Shown: positions 1 to 10,076 of the stretch, one piece after another
How positions within the stretch are numbered: the first letter of the stretch is position 1
Layout of the letters: each line of letters begins with the position of its first letter
Source of the DNA: Ascochyta rabiei
Taxonomy: Eukaryota > Ascomycota > Dothideomycetes > Pleosporales > Didymellaceae
Assembly: GCF_004011695.2 (NCBI RefSeq)
Contig: NC_082411.1
Span: 310,001-374,000, forward strand
Direction: 5' to 3'
DNA length: 64,000 nt
Notes under the pieces: model-generated
Database searches by the model: none
What the model saw: only the letters and a program-made list of their open reading frames with translations
Told to the model about the DNA's origin: nothing
Program-made: the position numbers and the translations under genes

Positions 1-654
1 AAACGCAATGTGCAATGTTCCACCTGCAGGAGAGAGCAAACAATCGCAACGACCCTACGATCGAAACCACGACCGAGAACCCTTTTCTCGGCTCTTTAGT
101 CATCCAACCACACCCACAGACCCTCCCATCCCATCTCACCTTCCATCCACACCGAAAGCAAAGAGGGAAACGGCATCTGAACGCACACGAACGGAGCCAG
201 TCTATTCTTACTTGCTGACATGACACACTCTCGTAAAAGCGGGGCGGGGCTGGGCTGACAATCAGGGAGTGGTAGGCTAAAAGAACGCGCTACAGCGGGC
301 TGGCGTCAGCGCGCATAGTAAAACGGCGTCGCACTCGCGATGGCTGGCCGCTGGCGCTGGGCGCTGCCTAAACGAAGACCCACAGAAACAGCCAGAAATT
401 CGAGGGACGATGTCACTGCGGGGTAGGTGGGATGTTGAGGCCGTGGGATCCGGGAGTCGAATGTTGCGAGGGGTGGTTAGCATGTAGAACTTGAATGTTT
501 TTGAGCGGGTGTGGATGTGGATGTGGATGTTGAGCGTGTTGGTGAGAGCTTGATTTGTTTGGCTACATATGAAGGCACCAGCCCTTGGTGTGCAACTTGT
601 CTGCAAACGATATCCAGGAGATATACCAAGTCTCAAGACAATATTGGTACACGA
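1..654. other. No gene seen; 3' side of hacA
   Basis: This stretch lies downstream of hacA and probably holds its 3' untranslated region and terminator. It contains only short open frames with no family resemblance. A short GGATGT iteration near 511-530 is the only local structure noted. Confidence 0.5.
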
Positions 655-868
655 CTATAACTCCGTGTGACGCCGTGTTAAACCGAATCCAACCCACTGC
701 CCTTCTGTTGTCGCCCATGGACGCTTTGCATCCAGCCTCCATGATTGTACACCCTTACGCCGACCCAATTGTCTAAGTCTACAAGATCTCATCAGTCGTG
801 ATCTTCGGACGTCATCTAGGGACCCGGTCTCGCTCTTCTCGCTACCAGGCCTGATGACATTCTCGAAG

Positions 869-1923
869 CTAGTTGTCTGCTGCGAGAACCTCGTCGCAAC
901 CAAAAGGTGCGCCAGAGGCACTCTGCATGTCAGAGAACTTTGCATCAAAGCCGTCAGAAAGGCCGTGATAGTTTGAAGTTGAGCTGGAGCCAAAGAAGCC
1001 TGCTCCGAAGAAATCATCGTGATGAGCCATGCCAGTGCTGGGTTCCACTGAGAGAGAGCCTTCAGGGAACTGGTCGAAGTCGAAGAGGTTGTCGAGAACA
1101 ACAGGCTTTTCATCGACTGAATGTAGAGGTTGAAGAGAGTAAGATAGGCAAGGATCGCCGCCATGGGGGAGGCCATGCCCGAAATCGACTGACACTGCAG
1201 GTCGCACAACATCGCAGCAGGATATTGTGTCAAGTCGAATTCGGGAGTGGCCTCGAAGGTCGAGGCGGGTGTCTCAGGCTGGCAGGAAGAATCTCTTGGA
1301 GAGTCCATCGAGTCCATGGATTCAGGGGAGGGGAAGTTCGCCAGGGATTGTGCGGGATTGATGGTATCGGCAGCCTCTGTGAAGCTGAAGGTTATGTCCG
1401 AGAGCTCAGAGACGTCGGCTGGGTACTTGTCGTGCCAGCGCTTAAGCTCGGCCTCCAGCTTGTCGCTCTTGGCGGCCTTTGCGCGGAGTGCGTTCATCTC
1501 GGCCTCGAGTGCATCTTTTTGTTGTTGAAGGTGCTCGGTCTCTTGGCGCTTGCGCTCACGTGAGTTGTGGGCGGCGAGGCGGTTGCGCTTCACACGCTCA
1601 ATGCGTCGCTGCTCCTTCTCGTCCTCGGTCTTGGCTCGCTTGCGGGGTGGCAGGCTGGTCTTGGGCTCGGGGAGCACCTGGCCCCACGATTTCCGCTTCT
1701 TGACGGGCTTGCTTTCTGATGTCGACGGAGCCGGCGTCTGTGTAGGGGGCTCTGATGTGTACAAGGATGATGGCGCTGGTGACGGCGTGCTGTAGGGGAC
1801 GTGGAGGTCCTCCATCTTGATGGTGGTGGGTGCCGAGTCGGTCGATGGCGGGGTGAGAGGACCCGAGGCCATCATTGCTGGTGTGGTCATGGTCTCAGAG
1901 AAAAAGTCGGTAGAAGGCATCAT
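869..1923 (-). CDS. hacA: HacA/Hac1 bZIP transcription factor of the unfolded protein response
   Basis: This is the nuclear bZIP activator of ER chaperone and secretion genes, made active when the ER sensor kinase/RNase Ire1 splices its mRNA. Seen: a Lys/Arg-rich stretch (KKRKSWGQVLPEPK), then a basic region near residues 105-128 (RNRLAAHNSRERKR) followed by a leucine-zipper-like coiled coil. The unspliced reading frame runs from the ATG at 1923 to a stop at 655 (422 aa). Removing 20 nt (about 1197-1178) shifts the frame to a different tail ending at 869 with LFDFDQFPE and CDEVLAADN, giving about 344 aa. These two lengths match the uninduced and induced forms known for Aspergillus HacA. No ordinary intron is needed. 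The start could be Met1 or Met2. Family identity is very secure; the exact cleavage bases are inferred. Confidence 0.95.
1178..1197 (-). other. Predicted 20-nt Ire1-dependent non-spliceosomal intron of hacA
   Basis: On the minus strand the site reads GACCTG, then 20 nt starting CAGTGTCAG and ending TTCGGG, then CATGGCC. There is no GT...AG pair. Removal of exactly 20 nt joins the bZIP frame to the alternative C-terminal frame, which is the known logic of filamentous fungal hacA. The boundaries may slide by a few bases without changing the frame outcome. Confidence 0.8.
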
Positions 1924-4900
1924 CGTCCCCAGTGTGTCGAGAAAGGTCGATGCGTCTTAGTGGACTGCATTAGGGGGTGGAGTTGGGTGCAATAAGACTG
2001 AAGTGGTGGGCAAACTGGACAGCTGGCCTCACGGGCTGGCTTTATCTAAAGGGCAGCTGCGCCCCTGCAGACTGCGCCTTCCCGTGTTGGGAAGAAGCCG
2101 AGCGTTCGACGCCTCTGCCAATCTAGTGCCACTAAGTGCGCCAATACCGCGCACCGCTCGGCGGCGCACGCCCTTGGTCCCCTACCCAGCCCACGACCCA
2201 CCCGTTTCACTACCGTACGCTTCGGATTCCGCCCGTTCCCCAGAGGGCAAGTCAGGGACTCCCAGGGACTCGTCAGGGGAGGCGAGGCGTCGAGACCACA
2301 ACGTGCCTCACGTCCAGTCCTCATTCCTCTGCGGCCTTGCACGTCGAAGCCCTCACTGGCACGCGTCTGCCCGCGTCTGCCCGCGTTTCACTCTCCTGCG
2401 TGCACTGTCCAGTGAAGGGTCCATCGCAGCTTCAAACATACTCGAAGCGTAGCCGCAGCTGGCTCAGAGTTTCTTTGTGACCCGCTGTAGCACTGCAGCG
2501 CACTGGGTGGCGATACGAAACAGTGCCGTGTCGTAAGATCGCGTCAGCCTCCCAATGAAGCGCCTCGGAGCTTCACTACCAGCTCCCCCTTTTAGACCCG
2601 AGTACAGGTCCGAATTACTGCTGCCTTCGGCCCACCACCGCTCGCGGCCATTTCCCAAGTGCACGATAGCCAAAGGGACCCTTCTCGAATCCTCTGCATT
2701 TCTTTGTTCAATCTATTCCCACGGCACGCTAAGCCATTGACCCGAAGAACCTCAATATCCCCGCAGACTCGAGCAATCTATTCGTTTCCGTTGTTGCAGC
2801 AATCGGCACACAGTAGACTAGTAAACTGGGGTAAATTCACGGCCGCTGAAGCACGAGGCCAAAAAACCGCAATCGCTTGTCCAGCACTGCGGAGTTGCCA
2901 TATCGCCTGCGCACCGGGATCCGCTGCATTAATCGGTGACCGGACAAGACCCTGGTTTGACTTTGATGAACAATGCACAGAAACAAGTCGAGTACCTAGC
3001 GGCCGGACCGGTGGTTGACAGGTACACAATCAATCCGACCAACACCGGGTCTGGCTACTCTTCTGCCTGAACCCAGCAAGACCACAATTCGGAGGTAAGA
3101 TCCGTCCAAATGATGCAGGCAGGATCCGGAACATCCGTCGACTGTCTCACACGTGTTTCTCTGTCAGTTTCCAACTAATTCGAGCCAATCAAATCGTGAA
3201 AAACGGGGCTGCCTGCACGTTCTCGACCACCGCCGCCTTTCGCTGTCATTGTCTGCAACCATCATCAACCTCCTACGGACGGCTGTTTGCAACAATTGCA
3301 GCTGCCTGTTTTGTGGCGTTAGAGACGATGCGTCCTCAACTTCATGGAAGCCTGCAGCATTCTTGCAGTTGCCCAAACGCTCGTGCTCCATGACGACGCC
3401 GATGAGGTATTTGTCGCCTCTACCACCGCCGCTAGACCAGCAAATAGGAGACCCGAAGCTCGTATGACACCAGTTGTACCTCCTAAGTACCTCTCTGTAC
3501 AAGTGCAAGTATATAACACAAGACACAATCAGCATTTAGGTTTGTGGACTGTCTAGCTTTATTATACTGAGACCTAGATATGTTAAAGCTGTCTTCAGCA
3601 AGAATTTGACTGCACGAAGCAACCTAGGAGTATCCTCACGTAGAAGACGGCTGGTCCAGCGGACGTAAGATGGCGCTGTAGAAGATGAGAATGTTCGTAT
3701 TCCTGCAAAAGTGCGATCTCGTCCGCATGCTATCACTTCACCAACGGATCCTCCGCGTTTACTTTCCTGAGCCACAACGTCTTCGATTTACGCGCAAAAG
3801 AAATAAAGAGCGAGAAAAAGAACGGTACTCAGACCAACTAGTTGGTAACTGTTCAAAAAAGATCGCAATTTGTTCAAAAGGCGAAATAGCACTGGCCTCG
3901 ACTATTCACTAAGATTTTCGCGCAGGTCGATGAGGCTGGAGATGCTTGGAAGAACCACGTGCGCTGCGCAGTTGAGGTCTTAACCCGCCACAGCCTTGTC
4001 AGGCTGACGATTGACTCAAGTTGAGAGGCTTGGATCGAAATCAATCACAGATTTTATTTAGTTGTGCTGGACCATTTTAGACAACGTATTTTAACAACAT
4101 GTAAGCAGTCCGTCTCAGGAATACTTCCTGATAATCGGTTAGTAGTGAGTAAACGTTCCTGTGGTATTTCTACTTCGGTTAAGAGTTTGGCTGAGAGTCT
4201 GGGTAGTTCAATCCCTCCATGCCTTGCAACCTTTTAAGATCACGTACTGTGTACACCCTGACGCCGTTAAGAATCCAGTATTTGCAAGCGGCTAAGAAAA
4301 GCAGTAGGCGCCATGAAACTGTTAGCGAAGCGCCAGCCTCGTTCATTTGATTGGATGGACGCAGATCGTCACGCGGAAGGCTGAGGTGACAGGGCCGGGC
4401 CGTGCTTGGCTTGCAGACATCGCCAAGCTTGGCCCCTAAATTAGCATCAACCTTTGTGGTCACTGTACAGCTGCAACGCGGATGGTAACTTGTGAGCCAA
4501 CTCTTCTGGAGAATGATCCAAGCATCACATGTGCAGAAAAGAGGATGGAATGCTGACTTTACTGCACAAGGGCTGTCTGCTTCGACTCGCACTTCTGGGG
4601 GTCAAGCAGGTGGTAGGTAACTTGTGCATCCACGACCGTACCCCTCCGAACCTCAACGCTTTCCATATTCAAAAATCAAGCCTTTGTGATCGTATTCTAC
4701 GAGGCCGTTGCTCACCGGACTCAGCGCACGAAAAGGATGTGCGTTTCAATGCCTTTGCAGCTTCTATAGAAACTCGGGCTTGTAGTCGATGGTTGACCAC
4801 TGTACGTGAGATGCAGCTCCGAAACGACTGTAGGATTGAAACCACGCCATTCAATAAGACTGCGAGCGCCACTAGGTACTCTCCAACAAATCAGATAGCA

Positions 4901-5064
4901 CAAGACGGGCAGTCTCGTAGTTCAGTTCGATCGCGCTATCCCCCAAGCAGAATGCATAAGGCTGAACTCCACGCATCTTGCCATAAGAGCGCTTCGTCGT
5001 CCGCTTTCCGCGCGCTGGTATCACCCGGATTGTACCTTTGGAGGACCTATCGACAACGTTAGCG
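1924..5064. other. Intergenic: hacA promoter/leader and 3 kb without a recognisable gene
   Basis: The first several hundred bases must hold the hacA promoter and 5' leader, since hacA starts at 1923 and reads leftwards. The remainder, up to the zinc finger-GTPase-patatin gene, shows only short, overlapping open frames on both strands with no motif that could be assigned. Nothing else is supported. Confidence 0.5.
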
Positions 5065-8000
5065 ATGCTTCAGCAAAGTCGTGGCGGACCTTGTGGTCCT
5101 TCCGACGAGGAGAATAGGTATGAGAACTCTTCTAACGAGTACCGGTGGTAAATTAACTCAGATAGCACTCAGCGAGTCACATCATACGGCCCGAGCGGTC
5201 GCGCCGATTCTTTCCCGTCTACAGTGGACGATGAGCAGTGCGATGGTTGCGAGAAGTCAGATCTCGGCCTTGCGTATTGCAACGTTTGCAAGGTCAATCT
5301 GTGTCCCACATGCTGGTCGGTTCAACCACCTCACCGAAGGCAACGGCTTGCTGCAGGGAAAGTCAAGCACGAGAAAACCGATCTTGCGCTCGCCCGGAAG
5401 ATTCGAAACGTGCTCGTACCGACGAACAATGTTCAAGCTCTGACGCAGCTACACGAGGACGATGCGCAGACAGCATGGTTTGGTAGGTACTTCTCTATTC
5501 TTAAGTTTGACTTGTACTAAGAGCCAGGCATCGAACGGCCCGAAGACGGTGACGTTCCAATCTTCAAGGATTACGGTCGATACGACCATCTGCTGTCTAC
5601 TACAGTCGAAGAGTAGAGTGCCAAAGGTGCTCAGATTGGCCGAGACGGAAGAACACCTAGTCTGGTATCTTTCGTCGGGCAGTCAGGTGCCGGCAAAAGC
5701 TCCCTCATCAAATTGTTGATTGATCTCCGTCTGACTGGGCATGAGAGTTGGCCAACACCAGTAGTAGGGGGGACAGGAGTGACCGACCCTACATCCGAAG
5801 ACGTTCACCTTTACGCAGACCCTGTGACGGCAATCTCCGAAGCTCCAATATTCTTCGCAGACTGCGAGGGCTTATCCGGAGGTGAGAGAGAGCCAATGAG
5901 CGCAAAACTCAAGCGGCAACTCAAGAAGTCTGGCAGGGCAAATAGCAGCCTACCAGTGTCTATCTCTGAACGTGAGCTTGGATGGGCAGATACAAATTCC
6001 CTGCGAAGTCGAGAATTCGCGGTGACCAACCTGTATCCCCGATTGCTATATACCTTCTCCGATGTGATTGTGTTTGTGTTGAAGAACCCACGGTAAGTAT
6101 CTCTGGAGCCTTAGTTACATGTATTGGAATCATCTAACTGTTGACAGCGTTGTCGAAAGCGTGCTAGAGCAGCTTGTCACATGGGCAGCTGCCGCTCTTG
6201 AAATGTCTTCGAACCAGCCTGTGCTGCCACATGTTATCATTGCTTTAAACGCGTCTGAAAACGATATCGACGAGAGTCAATGGGACCCAGATACTGCTAC
6301 CCTCTCCATTCTCGAATCCCTTTCACGAACCGTGTTCAAGAACGCGACTTTCAAGAAGTACTCTCAGTTCTGGCGAGAGCGTCAACGTCAGATAGAGAGT
6401 GTAGAGCAGCTGATTTTGTCGTACTACAGCTCAATCAGGGTAAGATGAGAAGCGCTACTTTAAATAGCTTACACTCACGTCTCCAGGTTGTTCGTATTCC
6501 CACACAAGGACGGCCTCCACTCATACAAGCTCAGATCAAGAGTCTCTATACAGGTATCACCGTTGCTTGTGAAATAGCCAGAGATCGGAAAACCGAGCTA
6601 CGTATGTTGCTCGACGCTGAGGAGCTACAGTCGTATCTACAATGCGCATTCGACCATTTCGCCGCATCGCTCGACCGCCCCTTCGACTTCGTACGGGCAT
6701 CATTCTCAAACAGCCCTATCCCTCTCGATTTTGGTGGCAATATACTGAAGCTTGCTATAAAGCTAATGCATGTCTGGTTTGACGAGAGAAACACCCGACA
6801 CATATTCCAGGAGTTGAGTTATATGGTCGCGTCATGCATAATGCTAGACTGTGCGCGTCAAAAGACACGGGGTAGGTCCAAGGTGCAAACTACTGACTGT
6901 AATTCGGACATTATACTCACAGATACATAGGCACCGCACGAGATATCTTCCCGCTCTATCTCGCACATCTCGATGCTGCTCTAGAGAATTTTTGCGAGGG
7001 TCACTGGCCTTGCGAATATGTCCAATCTACGAGCGGACTGCGTTGCATCAACGTCAAGAGTGGCCATGGTTCAAAAGGCCACCAGACCGCCAACGGCAAG
7101 ATCATTGCTGTTGGGGATTATATTTCCACTTGGTCGTACGAAACACTTCATGAAGAATTCATCAGCAACTCGTACTATCGCCTTGACGAGCTGCTAGAGC
7201 TGCTCAAGAGGAGGAAGACACCTGGAAATGATGAGATGCGTGTCGCAGCTGACATTCATAGAGACGACGTTATGACGTGGTTCTACAGACACGTTTCTAC
7301 CACCGGTAGATTGCAAGGATACAACAGCCACTCTGTCTGCTTTTGCTGCTTGTCGGAACCTCCCGAACACTCACTGCCTTGTGGCCACGTGCTATGTACA
7401 CCTTGCGTGAAGACCTATGGTCAACAGCATAGTAGGACAGAGGTTGACATTCAAAAATGTCCCCTGGACATTCAACCTGCCCGTGTATACCAACCCTGGA
7501 GAATATACTTCAAGCCCAAGTCGGCAGGCGTTCGTATTTTGACATTGGATGGGTATGTAAACTAGCATACGTGAAAGCTGTATGCTAACGAATCACAGTG
7601 GAGGCATTCGTGGTATTGTTGAGCTGGAGATCTTGCGTAGCATCGAAGAGGCCCTCGGCAATGGACTGCGCATCCAGAACTTCTTTGATCTCGTTGTAGG
7701 AACCAGGTTAGTTGCTGTAACTACTCAAGGTGCCCTATCACTGACTGTTTTGCACAGCACAGGTGGTCTTGTCGCGCTAGGTCTTGTAAGCAGAAACTGG
7801 TCGGTGGTTGCTTGTATCCACAACTTTACGGCGTTGTGCAAGAAAGCCTTTACGAGGCGTTTCGGAGGCAACATGCCTTTCATCGGGTGGTTGGTAGACA
7901 ACATCAACCACTCAAAATATGAGACGACTCCTTTGCAAGAAGCTTTGCAGGAAGCCTTCTCTGAGAATCAGTATCTGTTCGGAGGTCAACGCCTCGACCA

Positions 8001-10027
8001 AAATTGGAGCTCTCCAGTAAAAGTCGCCGTCACGACAACCTCCTCATCCTCATCACCGGTGGTTCTTGCCAACTACAATCGCCGCTGTGAAGGAAAACGT
8101 GAGTATGTATCAACAAAGTTAAAAGACCGACGACTAAAAGCTCTAGTGTCTTATCAATTTCAGAGGCCTGAGGGAATCGAGAATGAGTTGAAGATTTGGG
8201 AGGCGTAAGATCCTACTATGCAACGGATAACTGTAGCTTGCTGACCCTTACAGTGCACGTGCGACATCTGCAGCACCAAGATACTTTCGACCGTTTGTCC
8301 ATGAAGCATCCAAGCAGGTCTATATGGATGGAGCTCTCTACCACAAAAATCCTGTCCGAATAGCTGATACCGAGTGGAAACTTATCTGAACGGAGGACCT
8401 ACTACTCATCCGGATGTATTGCTCTCGCTTGGTACAGGGCTGGCCCCTGATCAGGATGAAAAGTCATTGAAAAGCCCAATCTCGAAGCGTGGCTTGATTC
8501 GAAATGGGAGGATGCTCCTGAAGATCGCCACTGACCACATCGAAGACGCGTTGGACTGCGAGAAGACGTGGCGTGAGTATACCAGGCCTCTTGTCATCAA
8601 CGGATCCTCTTCTCGATTTGTCCGTTATAATGTAGATGTGGATGGAGATCTACCGGGTCTTGATGATGTCAAAGCTCTTGAACCACTCCAGGCTAAAGTG
8701 ATAGAGAAGTTATCGCAAGATGCCATCAGCATCGCAAGTCTGGCCTTTCAGCTCATGGCTACATGTTTTTATTTCAATGTCGAGCGCATACAGCAATCCG
8801 CTCAAAACACGGCCACCGCCACAGGTGTGTAATACACACAAGCTTATGTAACTTGACTAACATATAGAACATAGGCCGCTTGCATTGCCGTTTTGCAGAT
8901 GGTTCCCTAGAAATGCAGGAGTTGGGCAAGCTGATCCGCGATCGGTCTTACAGAGAGAAGGACCCGTTCTTCCTGGTACGCGAAAGAGGCGTAAACGGCA
9001 GATCTGGTATGCATAACATCAACCACGACGTCATTGGAGCCATGATCAACCACGGCAAGTTCACGATGCGCAAAATGAAGGTAGAATTGGGCAACAAGCT
9101 CTCTGAAGTCGAGATATATCTTTATATGGATGATGAGCAGCAGCACCCTATCAGCGGGTTTCCTCGGTGCTTGTTTGATGACGAGCAAGACAAAGCCAGT
9201 AAGTCGTAACCTGTGAGCGTGGTGCAGTATAGCCAATACTCAGACCCATAGAAACCTTGCATCCTCAGGCGATCAACACTCGTCGATGGGCCGGAAGGTC
9301 CAATAGTAGGATCTACCAGCGAAGTCTTTGGACTCCACCCTCAAGATCTAAGATATCGCGTCGCGAAACGATTTCGCGCTATTCCGACCCGAACCATGTC
9401 ATGGGCCATGCTACTCTTGAACAACTTCAGCGAACGTTGTCACCCCAAGACTCTGGTTCTGCTGATCACGACGGTCGTCTACGATCAACACCGACTGTAA
9501 TCCCAGGTATATGGGAAATAGGTTCAAAAGAGGTCGTTCCTGTGAGCGATGTGTTCGAGCTGGAGGGGGATAAATCCCAGTTTTTCCGGAACCCACCTCT
9601 GGCGTACGCTGAGAAACGCAATGATAGCAGCAGATCCTGCCACAATGAGAGCTATGTAGCTTCCCCATCCGAATCTGACGTCATTGTCGGAGAAGCTGCA
9701 CGACCACGAGGCCAGGCTCCGGAAATTGCATTTGCAGTCATTCAAAGGCAGGCTGATGCAGTCGCTGCTGAGATGCAGCTTGCGTTGAATACTGATGTTC
9801 TTGGTGTCACCGAGGAGGGTCCTTCAGATGATACCCCAGTTTCCCCTCCACCAGAATTCGCACCTCTTGAGCGGGCGCCAACCCTATCGCACACGCTTCC
9901 CCCTCTCGGTGCATTTGAGCCCGTTAGGTTTTCGATCACGGTGAACCGGAACACATACGAAGAAGCCCCGGGGCTTGAAGCTGGGGCGCGGGGCTCTGGT
10001 CAGTGGCATTGGGATATCAACTTCTAA
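5065..10027 (+). CDS. Large zinc finger-GTPase-RING-patatin phospholipase fusion; reading frame broken at two sites
   Basis: Predicted 12 exons: 5065-5117, 5166-5482, 5528-6092, 6148-6439, 6487-6871, 6931-7552, 7599-7706, 7758-8098, 8147-8204, 8254-8824, 8875-9198, 9252-10027, about 1470 residues. Domains in order: a B-box-like zinc finger (CDGC...CNVC...CPTC...H...H, residues about 40-90); a P-loop GTPase (GQSGAGKSS near 172, then a DCEG switch and ALNASEND as a possible G4); a helical middle; a RING-like finger (CFCC...CGH..C..C, near 672-715); and a patatin phospholipase domain with DGGGIRG (near 745), the serine motif GTSTG (near 780) and the catalytic Asp in MDGALYHKNP (near 938). The C-terminal 250 residues are disordered. 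Patatins hydrolyse membrane lipids; coupling one to a GTPase and zinc fingers suggests a sensor-effector protein (inference). An in-frame TAG (5614-5616) and a one-base frameshift near 8389 interrupt it, so it may be a pseudogene or carry assembly errors. The start at 5065 is chosen because an intron then links it to the finger frame, which has no ATG of its own. Confidence 0.8.
5614..5616 (+). other. In-frame TAG stop between zinc finger and P-loop
   Basis: Exon 3 is in one continuous frame from the finger side (...LLSTTVEE) across TAG into SAKGAQIGRDGRTPSLVSF and the P-loop. I tested nearby GT and AG dinucleotides and found no intron that removes the stop while keeping phase. Confidence 0.75.
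8386..8392 (+). other. One-base frameshift in the patatin domain
   Basis: The frame reading RIADTEWKLI runs into TGA at 8387-8389, while the conserved continuation NGGPTTHPDVLLSLGTG is in the next frame. Adding a single base at this point gives a continuous protein, and the summed exon length (4412 nt) is exactly one short of a multiple of three. Confidence 0.75.
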
Positions 10028-10076
10028 AAGATCAGAGAATTTTTCTTACTCAAGCCCATGATGGCGTTGAGACTAT

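Noticed and set aside
907..1563. 218-aa open frame on the plus strand opposite hacA
   Set aside because: Antisense shadow of the bZIP gene; arginine-rich composition and no family features.
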